This document shows positions 1-5,781 of a DNA stretch of 6,138 nt, one piece after another; positions within the stretch are counted from its first letter, which is position 1; each line of letters opens with the position of its first letter. A program made the position numbers and the translations under genes. Where the stretch lies: contig PWNM01000588.1 of assembly GCA_003557825.1 (NCBI GenBank), positions 1-6,138 on the forward strand. Reading direction: 5' to 3'. The DNA comes from Candidatus Hydrogenedentota bacterium. GTDB lineage: Bacteria; Hydrogenedentota; Hydrogenedentia; Hydrogenedentales; SLHB01. The notes below the pieces were generated by a model. That model saw only the letters and a program-made list of their open reading frames with translations, made no database searches and was not told the DNA's origin.

Positions 1-536
1 GGCTGACCCTGAAAGAACGTCCTGGCTGGCTGCGGCTCTATGGACGGTATTCACTCTATTGTCCCTTCGAACAAAGCCTTGTCGGACGCCGAATCCAGCA
101 TTTCCGTTGCTCTGCGGAGACCACCCTGGACTTTCATCCTGAACACTACCTGCAGACGGCCGGCCTAGCGGCTTTTTATGATGACCAACACTGGTTCTAC
201 CTCCAGGTGACCTATGACGAAGGGTTGGGCCGTGTGCTGCGCCTCGTGGTCAATGAACAGCACAAAACCCGCGAACCCCTGCCTCCCGTTACCCTCCCCC
301 CTGGCCCGGTGCGGCTTGGTGCGGATCTGGATGCGCCCACGCTGATCTTCCGCTATGCGACAGAAGGCGGCGGCTGGGTTTCCCTCCCCGCCGAACTCAA
401 CGCCACCCTCCTGTCCGATGAGGTCGGCACCCGCCACCGCTTCACCGGCGCATTTTTCGTCCTTTGCGCACAGAATGCGACGATCCATAACGTGCCTGCG
501 GATTTTGAAAGCTTTACGGTGCGGAAGGATGTTTAG
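1..536 (+). CDS. GH43 beta-xylosidase, C-terminal part (5'-truncated by window edge)
   Basis: The frame is open from the left edge (first full codon at 3) to TAG at 534-536, giving 177 residues. They match, from memory of the family, the C-terminal concanavalin-A-like beta-sandwich (GH43_C2) of bacterial GH43 beta-xylosidases of the Selenomonas SXA type. Landmarks are RPGWLRLYGR at residues 6-15, EQSLVGRR at 23-30, ET.LDF at 39-44, AGL..FY at 53-59 and the TYDEGLGRVLRL stretch from about 70. The fragment ends with FTGAFFVLCAQ and PADFESF. The family is usually about 530-560 residues, so the five-bladed catalytic propeller and its acidic residues lie outside the window and catalytic integrity cannot be judged. 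The known family role is release of xylose from xylo-oligosaccharides, sometimes also arabinose; here it is inferred. Only the C-terminus is visible, so cellular location is unknown. A GH2 gene follows on the same strand. The ATG- or GTG-like starts inside this stretch are not real starts. Confidence 0.86.
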   Translation, partial: LTLKERPGWLRLYGRYSLYCPFEQSLVGRRIQHFRCSAETTLDFHPEHYLQTAGLAAFYDDQHWFYLQVTYDEGLGRVLRLVVNEQHKTREPLPPVTLPPGPVRLGADLDAPTLIFRYATEGGGWVSLPAELNATLLSDEVGTRHRFTGAFFVLCAQNATIHNVPADFESFTVRKDV

Positions 537-540
537 CCTT

Positions 541-557
541 TCAGGCTGACAGCCTGA
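541..557 (+). terminator. Perfect 7-bp stem-loop just after the GH43 stop; possible weak terminator
   Basis: TCAGGCT-GAC-AGCCTGA is a perfect inverted repeat with a 7-bp stem and a 3-nt loop, starting four bases after the GH43 TAG. No T-tract follows (the next bases are CCTTCGCC), so it is not a classic intrinsic terminator. It could limit read-through, protect the 3' end of the mRNA, or be a small palindromic remnant. The position supports a 3'-end role; the missing T-run argues against efficient termination. Confidence 0.3.
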
Positions 558-597
558 CCTTCGCCGTATATGAAGTCTTCATGCACAAAAGAAAGTA

Positions 598-823
598 ATG
601 CAAAACACCCATCATCCCAAGTATCTCTCCACCTACTATTTCCATGGACAGGATCTGTGCATGGTGCCGCGGCACGTGCGTGAGGATGTCGCATTTGCCC
701 CGTTTTTTGGATACCAAACGCGGTCATTTGGTCTACTACTACTATCCCTATGAACTCTCCGAACCTGAACGGTTCATGCCTACCCTTGGAAATACGCTCG
801 CTGACTGGCGTTGCCGTGATTAG
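598..823 (+). pseudogene. Short unidentified coding remnant with an apparent +1 frameshift
   Basis: From ATG 598 the frame reads MQNTHHPKYLSTYYFHG and onward through VPRHVREDVAFAPF, then soon hits TGA at 751-753. The +1 frame from about 703 instead continues as LDTKRGHLVYYYYPYELSEP, then FMPTLGNTLADWRCRD, ending at TAG 821-823. Removing one T from the T6 run at 703-708 joins both halves into a single frame of about 74 residues. This suggests a decayed or mis-sequenced gene. I do not recognise the family. The YYYYPYEL segment faintly recalls the HPWE-type segment near the end of some polysaccharide deacetylases, with His replaced by Tyr, but this is too weak for a call. The upstream AAAGAAAG is a poor ribosome binding site. 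GC is about 49% over 541-780, against 67-72% in samples of the flanking glycosidase genes, which suggests a different origin or relaxed selection. Alternatively, two tiny non-coding ORFs overlap by chance. Confidence 0.35.
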
Positions 824-834
824 GCGCTCCGGAG

Positions 835-3234
835 ATGGACCTACCTTCCCGCCATTCGATCATGCGCACCCTCACCCGTCTCGACCGCGGTTGGCGATTC
901 CTCGCTGGCGAGCACCGTGAACTCCAAGCCCAGCGCGGCCAGCGTTCGCCCGGCGAGATGCCGTGGCGCATTCATGGTCACGCTTTCGATGACAGCGGCT
1001 GGCAAGTGGTCGACCTGCCGCACGATTTCGTCGCCGGGCAGCCGGTGGTGGCTTCCAGCGCCGAAGCGGCCGGGTTGGCCCTGCGGGCGGAGGATGCGAT
1101 GGACGACGCCCTCTTCGTCTCGCGCGGCTCCAAGCCCTACGGTGTGGCGTGGTATCGCAAACGCTTCCGGGTCGATGCCGACCTGGCCCGAGAGCGGGTC
1201 TTTCTGCGCTGTGGGGGGATCATGGCCGATGCCCAACTCTGGGTCAACAGCCTGCCCATGCACCACGAGCCGAGCGGCACCAGCGCCTTCACCATCGACA
1301 TCACCGCGGCCCTCTTCGACGGCGAGGCCGAGCAGACCCTTGCCATCCGTTGCGACAGCGGTCGGGCCGAAGGCTGGTGGTATGAGGGTGGGGGCCTCTA
1401 TCGCGAGATCGAGGTGATCACCGTGCCGCACCAGCATTTGGAACTGGACGGTATCCAGATCATCGCCCAACCCGACGACGAAACGGCCCCGGGGGCAACC
1501 GTCACGGTGCGCGCCCACGTGGTGGAGGCCGGGGCCGACAGTTCGGTGCGGGTGACGCTGCTGGATCCGGATGGCCAATCGGTCGCCAACGATTCGGCGG
1601 AGACCGCTGGCAGCGCCGCCTTGTGGAGCGCCACCCTGCGCCTTGAAGCGAGCCGTCGCTGGTCGCTTGCCAATCCTGCCCGCTACACGGCGCGGGTCGA
1701 ATTGCTCGACGGTGCCGGTGCCGTCATCGATGCCGTCGACGAGCGCTTCGGCATCCGCACCGCCGTCTTCGACGCCACCGACGGCTTCCGCCTCAACGGC
1801 ATCCCGACCAAGCTCAAGGGCGTGTGCTGCCATCAGGATCACGCCGGCGTCGGCATCGCGTGCCCGCGCGACCTCATCGCCTTCCGCCTGTGCCGCCTTC
1901 AGGACCTTGGTGCCAACGCCTACCGCTCGGCCCACCACCCGGCCAGCCGCGACCTGCTCGAATTGTGCGATGAAATGGGCATCATGGTGCTGGAGGAGCA
2001 CCGGCTGCTCGCGCCGGGCGCCTACGAACTCGATCAGTTCGCCCGCATGCTGCGCCGCGAGCGCAACCACCCGTCGATCATCGCATGGTGCATCGGCAAT
2101 GAGCCGGGCTTCGTGCAGATGGATCCCCGCATGTTGCGCATCGTCGAAAAGTATCGGGAGGTCGCCGCCGGGCTGGACCCGACCCGACCCCTGACCTGCG
2201 CATGGCACACCATGGACCGCCGCCAGGAGAACGGCGACCGACAGCGGCGCCGCCATGTGCACGATGTCGCCGAACTGCTGCCCAGCCTGCGCAGCCTGCC
2301 GCTGATCGGCTTGAACTACAGCCCGCAGTTATGGGATGGTATCCGCGCGGCCTGCCCGGACCTGCCCTTTGTCTGCACCGAGGCCTCGTCGAGCCTGCGC
2401 ACCCGCGGCGCATGGCCCACCGACCCGGACGCCTGCACCGTCTATGGCGAGGACACCCACGAGGAGGTGCGTATCTGGGGGCCGATGCAATGGCGCGCCG
2501 CGAACGCGCCGGGGGTCGCCGGCAGCGTCCTCTGGACCGGCTTCGACTACCGCGGCGAACCCACGCCCTACCGCCGCTGGCCGGCCGTCGCCTCGCAGTT
2601 CGGCATCCTCGACAGCTGCGGCTTCCTCAAGGACAACGGACGCTATTTCATGAGCCAATGGCGGGAGGAACCACAGGTGCATCTCACCCCGCACTGGAAT
2701 CTGCCGGTGGAGCTGGAAACCCCGGTGGAGGTGTATGTCTATTGCAATTGCGAGCGGGTGGCGTTGTTCCTCAATGGCACACGCATGGGCGAGGCTGCGG
2801 TGGAGCCGGGGCATGTGGTCGATTTCACCGGCATTCCTTACCGGCCCGGACGCCTGCACGCCGTGGGCTATCGCGGTGGCGAGGTCGTGGCGGAAGACCA
2901 CGTCGAAACCGCCGGTGAACCGGCGGGCCTGCATTGCTGGGTGATGAACCCGGAGGCGGTGCGCGGTCCCGGAGCGACCCTCGTCATCGGCGTGGCGGTG
3001 GTCGACAGCGAAGGCCGCACCGTCCCCACGGCCTGCCTGCCGGTCGATCTCGTGCTTGCCGGTTGCCGCCTGCTGGGCACCGGCAACGGTTGCCCCACCG
3101 ACCACGACCCCGAGCAGGTCCCCCACCGACGCACGTTCAACGGCCTCTTGCAGGTCATCCTGCAAATCGAAGATCCCCAAGCCATGACCCTCACCGCCAC
3201 CACGCCGGGCCTTCCTGCGTCCACTTGGTCCTGA
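835..3234 (+). CDS. Glycoside hydrolase family 2 protein (beta-galactosidase-like)
   Basis: This 799-residue protein has the full GH2 architecture. The N-terminal sugar-binding beta-sandwich (about 15-200) carries VDLPHDF at 59-65, GVAWYRKRF at 103-111 and the EGGGLYREIEV region at 184-194. An Ig-like domain follows (about 205-308), then a TIM barrel from FRLNGIPTKLKG (318-329) to about 605. A DUF4982-like domain (about 628-690, with VALFLNGTRMGE at 642-653) and a C-terminal GH2 Ig-like domain (about 700-795) complete it. By family homology the acid/base is Glu423 in IGNEPG and the nucleophile is Glu516 in CTEAS; both are present. The family hydrolyses terminal beta-galactosyl and related residues, but the exact substrate cannot be read from sequence. 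No signal peptide is seen, so it is probably cytoplasmic. An in-frame TGA at 817-819 leaves ATG 835 and ATG 862 as possible starts. GGAG at 831-834 abuts ATG 835, and neither start has a well-spaced Shine-Dalgarno; 862 fits the usual family N-terminus about as well. Its length is normal for this GH2 type and I see no frameshift. Confidence 0.92.
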   Translation: MDLPSRHSIMRTLTRLDRGWRFLAGEHRELQAQRGQRSPGEMPWRIHGHAFDDSGWQVVDLPHDFVAGQPVVASSAEAAGLALRAEDAMDDALFVSRGSKPYGVAWYRKRFRVDADLARERVFLRCGGIMADAQLWVNSLPMHHEPSGTSAFTIDITAALFDGEAEQTLAIRCDSGRAEGWWYEGGGLYREIEVITVPHQHLELDGIQIIAQPDDETAPGATVTVRAHVVEAGADSSVRVTLLDPDGQSVANDSAETAGSAALWSATLRLEASRRWSLANPARYTARVELLDGAGAVIDAVDERFGIRTAVFDATDGFRLNGIPTKLKGVCCHQDHAGVGIACPRDLIAFRLCRLQDLGANAYRSAHHPASRDLLELCDEMGIMVLEEHRLLAPGAYELDQFARMLRRERNHPSIIAWCIGNEPGFVQMDPRMLRIVEKYREVAAGLDPTRPLTCAWHTMDRRQENGDRQRRRHVHDVAELLPSLRSLPLIGLNYSPQLWDGIRAACPDLPFVCTEASSSLRTRGAWPTDPDACTVYGEDTHEEVRIWGPMQWRAANAPGVAGSVLWTGFDYRGEPTPYRRWPAVASQFGILDSCGFLKDNGRYFMSQWREEPQVHLTPHWNLPVELETPVEVYVYCNCERVALFLNGTRMGEAAVEPGHVVDFTGIPYRPGRLHAVGYRGGEVVAEDHVETAGEPAGLHCWVMNPEAVRGPGATLVIGVAVVDSEGRTVPTACLPVDLVLAGCRLLGTGNGCPTDHDPEQVPHRRTFNGLLQVILQIEDPQAMTLTATTPGLPASTWS

Positions 3235-3235
3235 G

Positions 3236-3250
3236 CGCCATCCCGTGGCG
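3236..3250 (+). terminator. Small hairpin directly after the GH2 stop; weak terminator candidate
   Basis: CGCCA-TCCCG-TGGCG forms a perfect 5-bp stem with a 5-nt loop, beginning two bases after the GH2 TGA (3232-3234). No T-run follows, so intrinsic termination here would be poor. It may act together with the stronger hairpins in the repeats downstream. Such short GC-rich stems are common by chance at this base composition. Confidence 0.22.
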
Positions 3251-3294
3251 GGGCGCACGAGCAAACAAGGTGGTGACTTCCCCCCACCCCCCCG

Positions 3295-3317
3295 GTCGCG
3301 GGCCGAAGCACCGCGAC
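3295..3317 (-). terminator. Strong hairpin in repeat unit 1 with a UUCG loop on the minus-strand RNA
   Basis: GTCGCGG (3295-3301) pairs with CCGCGAC (3311-3317). A further GC/GC step (3302-3303 with 3308-3309) continues it past a single bulged A at 3310. The loop is CGAA on the plus strand and TTCG on the minus strand. Minus-strand RNA therefore closes with C-UUCG-G, a loop known to be exceptionally stable. The nine base pairs lie between two convergent genes, suggesting a bidirectional transcription block or 3'-end stabiliser, mainly for the GH31 transcript. There is no U-tract, only G/C-runs, so classic Rho-independent termination is not supported. Confidence 0.4.
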
Positions 3318-3348
3318 GGCGGAGATACCGGACGCTTCCCCCCCCGAA

Positions 3349-3367
3349 CGCGGGCTGAAGCACCGCG
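3349..3367 (-). terminator. Hairpin in repeat unit 2
   Basis: This is the second copy of the unit-1 structure. CGCGG (3349-3353) pairs with CCGCG (3363-3367), plus the GC/GC step (3354-3355 with 3360-3361) and the same bulged A at 3362. The loop is TGAA on the plus strand and TTCA on the minus strand, so the UUCG loop of unit 1 is lost here. The outermost pairs of unit 1 are also lost, because AA replaces GT before the stem. The stem is kept while flanking bases drift, a mild hint that structure matters. No U-tract follows. Confidence 0.35.
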
Positions 3368-3398
3368 ACGACGGAGATACCGGACGCTTCCCCCCCGA

Positions 3399-3419
3399 GC
3401 GCGGCATCAGGTTCCGCGC
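3399..3419 (-). terminator. Third hairpin spanning the GH31 stop codon
   Basis: GCGCGG (3399-3404) pairs perfectly with CCGCGC (3414-3419) across a 9-nt loop (3405-3413). The loop contains the GH31 stop codon (TGA on the minus strand, 3407-3409). One arm is the edge of partial repeat unit 3 and the other lies in the last GH31 codons. It would form at the very 3' end of the GH31 reading frame. A role in 3'-end protection or termination is inferred; no U-run follows. Confidence 0.3.
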
Positions 3420-5734
3420 AGCCCCGCCAGCGGTTCGCCGGTGGCCGACCACTGAAAGGGAACGGTCTCCGCGTCCATGCGCACACCTCCATAGGTGACG
3501 AAGCGGATGTCGAGCGCTTGCCATGCGCTGGAGCTGGAGAGCCGCTTGGCTTCGAGGTGGCCGGAATCATCGACGGCGAGGTCCACCTCAACATGGCTGC
3601 GTTCCCCCCTGCGGTAGGCAAGGGAGCTGCCGTCGTCCGCGCGGTAGCACACGCGGGCGTGTTCGCCGGGTCGCAGGAAGACATGCAGGTCGATGCGGGA
3701 GAGATCCACCTGATTGGCGTGGGTGATGTCGCCACGTAGCATGGGGATGACCGAACCGGCCCGCACAAACAGAGGCACCGGCAGATTCGCCTTCTCCAAC
3801 GTGAGCCGGGATTCGGCGCGCATCCACCGGCCCGTGGACAGGCAAAACCAGTCGCAGGCCGGAAAGACCGCTTCCCGCTCGGCCCGCCCCATTAGGTGGG
3901 GGGCCTGCAACAAGGACGGGCCGACCATGAACTGATCGTCGATCCGGTCGATGGGCAGCCGTGTTAGTCGGTCAAACTCGTGGATGAGCGGACGCAACAC
4001 CGCCGACCCGTCGGTTTCCTGATCGATCCACAGTTGGTAGAGGTAGGGCAGCAGCTTATAGCGCAGACGGATCAGATGGGCGATCGCCTCGCGCACCGGC
4101 GCTGAAAACGTGTGCGGTTCCTGCGCCCGGGTGCCGACCATGGAATGGTTGCGCAGAAAGGGAAAGAGAAAGCCGAGGCGATACCATTCCAAGGCGAGGG
4201 CCTCCGAAGCATCGCCCCCGAAACCGGGAACATCCGGCCCGTTGAAGGGCACCCCGGACAGGGCGAGGTTGAGGGTGCAGGGGATCGATCCGTTCATGTA
4301 GACAGCGCTCGAAAGGCTGTCGCCGGTCCACAAGGCGGTGTGGCGTTGGCAACCGATCCAACCGGAGCGGGCGAGGAGGAAGGGCCGCCGGTCGGGCTCT
4401 GCGGTGGTGAGCGCCTCGTGGGTGGCGCGGGCCATGGCGGCCCCGTATTGATTGTGGAAGGTGGCGTGGGGCAGGCGCTCGGGGCCGAAGCACAGGTTGT
4501 CCATCTCCACCGGCCCCACCGAGGGGTCATTCATATCGAGCCAGAAGCCTTCGAGACCGCAGTCGTTGAACTCGTTGACCTGTTGCGCCCACCATGCCCG
4601 CCCTGCGGCGGTGGAGAAATCGGGAAACACGGTGGCACCGGGCCAGACGAATCCGGTGAAGGGGATGCCCTCCGGCGTCGGGCAAAACGCCCGGGCCTCC
4701 ATGCCCGATGCATAGACCGAAAAATCCGGGCCGACTTTGACCCCGGGATCGAGGATGGGCACGACTTTCTGCCCGTCGGACTGCAGTTCCGCAATCGCCG
4801 CCCGGGGGTCCGGCCACGCCTCCGGCTGCCACGTGAAGACCTTGAATTGATCCATGTAATCAATGTCCAACCAGAGACCGCTGTTGGGGATGCCATGCCG
4901 GGCGAAGCCGTCCCGAACCTCCCTGAGATCCTCGGGGCCGCCGTAGCCCCAGCGGCATTGCTGGTGGCCGAGCGCCCAGAGGGGCGGCAAGGGCGTCGGC
5001 CCCACGAGGCGCTGGTAGCGCCGGGTGAGCGTGGCGAGGTCGGGCGCGGCGATGAACCACACCTCCGGCCGACCGCTGTCGGCACCCACGTAGAGGCGGG
5101 GCTCGGTGACGAGTTGACGCTGGTTGGCTATGTCCCTGATCGAACCGCCCGCGCACATGAAGGGTGCCTCCGGCGTGTTCACAAGAATACCGCACCATCC
5201 CCGTTCCGTGCGGATGATGAGCCATGGAATGGATACATACATCGGGTCGGTCTTGCCGGCTTCGATGGTCGCGGCGGCGAAATCCGCGAAGACATCGCGA
5301 TTCCAGAATTTTGTGCGCACCCCCGATTTTTCCAAGGGCCCCAGCTTCTCCCCCATGCCGTAGAAGCGCATCTCCGCATCATAGGCAAACTCCAGCAACC
5401 ATGATCGGCCCGACACCCCGAAACTGCCCCCCATGGCCGCATCAAGGAGGGTTTCGCCCGCCGCATTGGCAAAGCGGATGGAGCCGTCAGGACCGACCGA
5501 GAGCCGCGCCTGTTGCGCATCCCCTTCTCCCTCCCCGTCGGCGGGCCCCGGCGGGGTCAATTCCGCATGGCTGTGGGTGCCCGCCCAGCGGCCTCCGATG
5601 GAGAGGTGGACCACCTCATCGGCGTGGTGAACCACTTGCAGGGGAAAGCTCTCCTCCCCAACTCGCAAGCCCGTCTCCACGGAGTGCCGGGCGAAACGAA
5701 AATTCACCGGATGGTGCGTCTTGTGATTGTCCAT
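3407..5734 (-). CDS. Glycoside hydrolase family 31 protein (alpha-glucosidase-like)
   Basis: This 775-residue protein has normal GH31 length and domain order. The N-terminal mutarotase-like beta-sandwich spans about 25-245. The TIM barrel opens with PLWALGHQQCRWGY (251-264), followed by LWLDIDYMDQFKVFTW (287-302). Ordered marks are the predicted nucleophile Asp400 in GFWLDMND, ARSGW (455-459), the predicted acid/base Asp472 in LWTGDS, GPDVPGFGG (499-507) and FLRNHS (526-531). The C-terminal part has FMVGPSLLQAP (602-612), VPLFVRAGSVIPM (653-665) and a DUF5110-like tail (about 695-730). The family hydrolyses terminal alpha-linked glucose or xylose. The LDIDYMD...FTW block favours an alpha-glucosidase-type enzyme over YicI-like alpha-xylosidase, whose nucleophile motif is KTDFGE, but substrate is inferred. 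The start is well supported: AAGGAG lies four bases before ATG on the minus strand. No signal peptide is seen, so it is probably cytoplasmic. WLDMND replaces the commoner WLDMNE just after the nucleophile. It is convergent with GH2. Confidence 0.93.
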   Translation of the reverse strand: MDNHKTHHPVNFRFARHSVETGLRVGEESFPLQVVHHADEVVHLSIGGRWAGTHSHAELTPPGPADGEGEGDAQQARLSVGPDGSIRFANAAGETLLDAAMGGSFGVSGRSWLLEFAYDAEMRFYGMGEKLGPLEKSGVRTKFWNRDVFADFAAATIEAGKTDPMYVSIPWLIIRTERGWCGILVNTPEAPFMCAGGSIRDIANQRQLVTEPRLYVGADSGRPEVWFIAAPDLATLTRRYQRLVGPTPLPPLWALGHQQCRWGYGGPEDLREVRDGFARHGIPNSGLWLDIDYMDQFKVFTWQPEAWPDPRAAIAELQSDGQKVVPILDPGVKVGPDFSVYASGMEARAFCPTPEGIPFTGFVWPGATVFPDFSTAAGRAWWAQQVNEFNDCGLEGFWLDMNDPSVGPVEMDNLCFGPERLPHATFHNQYGAAMARATHEALTTAEPDRRPFLLARSGWIGCQRHTALWTGDSLSSAVYMNGSIPCTLNLALSGVPFNGPDVPGFGGDASEALALEWYRLGFLFPFLRNHSMVGTRAQEPHTFSAPVREAIAHLIRLRYKLLPYLYQLWIDQETDGSAVLRPLIHEFDRLTRLPIDRIDDQFMVGPSLLQAPHLMGRAEREAVFPACDWFCLSTGRWMRAESRLTLEKANLPVPLFVRAGSVIPMLRGDITHANQVDLSRIDLHVFLRPGEHARVCYRADDGSSLAYRRGERSHVEVDLAVDDSGHLEAKRLSSSSAWQALDIRFVTYGGVRMDAETVPFQWSATGEPLAGLRGT

Positions 5735-5738
5735 TCCG

Positions 5739-5744
5739 CTCCTT
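5739..5744 (-). promoter_or_regulatory. Ribosome binding site of the GH31 gene
   Basis: On the minus strand AAGGAG is followed by CGGA and then the ATG whose complement is CAT at 5732-5734. The match to the anti-Shine-Dalgarno is strong and the spacing is short but workable. It fixes the GH31 start, in contrast to the poorly signalled GH2 start. No convincing -35/-10 promoter is visible in the 47 bp between the nuclease stop and this start, so transcription may come from further upstream. Confidence 0.7.
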
Positions 5745-5781
5745 GCTGGCGCACCGCCCTCCTATTGACCAGCCAATTTGA

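Larger units (their letters stand above)
3277..3404. repeat. C-rich 52-bp tandem repeats, two copies plus a partial third
   Basis: Three adjacent units begin with CTTC followed by a C-run: 3277-3334, 3335-3386 and a truncated one at 3387-3404. The cores of units 1 and 2 (3297-3334 and 3349-3386) match at 36 of 38 positions at exactly 52-bp spacing, the differences being C/T at 3304/3356 and G/A at 3319/3371. The C-runs vary: six and seven Cs split by an A in unit 1, eight in unit 2, seven in unit 3. Each unit holds a hairpin core (CGCGGGC...GC-A-CCGCG). The array fills nearly the whole gap between the convergent GH2 and GH31 genes, the classic location of REP-like or terminator-type intergenic elements. 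There are no spacers, so this is not CRISPR. Whether the element is multi-copy in the genome cannot be told from here. Short frames reading through it on either strand are repeat-driven and not genes. Confidence 0.8.

Noticed and set aside
644..823. Independent 59-residue gene from ATG 644
   Set aside because: Its first 20 or so residues look out of frame relative to the better-looking reading from ATG 598. A frameshifted remnant explains both halves more simply.
841..2262. Long minus-strand open frame (473 codons) opposite the GH2 gene
   Set aside because: It has low-complexity, Gly/Ala/His/Arg-rich content typical of the antisense of a high-GC gene, no recognisable domain, and it lies wholly within a clear GH2 coding region.
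3277..3404. CRISPR array
   Set aside because: The units are directly adjacent, with no unique spacers, only two to three copies and variable C-runs.
2934..3455. Plus-strand frame (173 codons) running from the GH2 3' end through the repeats
   Set aside because: Its Pro/Arg/His-rich content comes from C-runs and frame-shifted GH2 codons, and it has no start signal.
2329..3768. Long minus-strand open frame (479 codons) crossing the repeats
   Set aside because: It overlaps GH2, the intergenic repeats and the end of GH31 in the wrong frame. Its repeated peptides come directly from the DNA repeat and no domain is visible.
4112..5404. Plus-strand open frame (430 codons) opposite the GH31 gene
   Set aside because: It is a shadow of GH31 with no domain. 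The GH31 motifs and strong ribosome binding site decide for the minus strand.
5765..5778. ATTG-ACCAGC-CAAT inverted repeat upstream of GH31 as a regulator operator
   Set aside because: The arms are only four bases, with no match to a known operator consensus and no promoter beside it. It is easily explained by chance.
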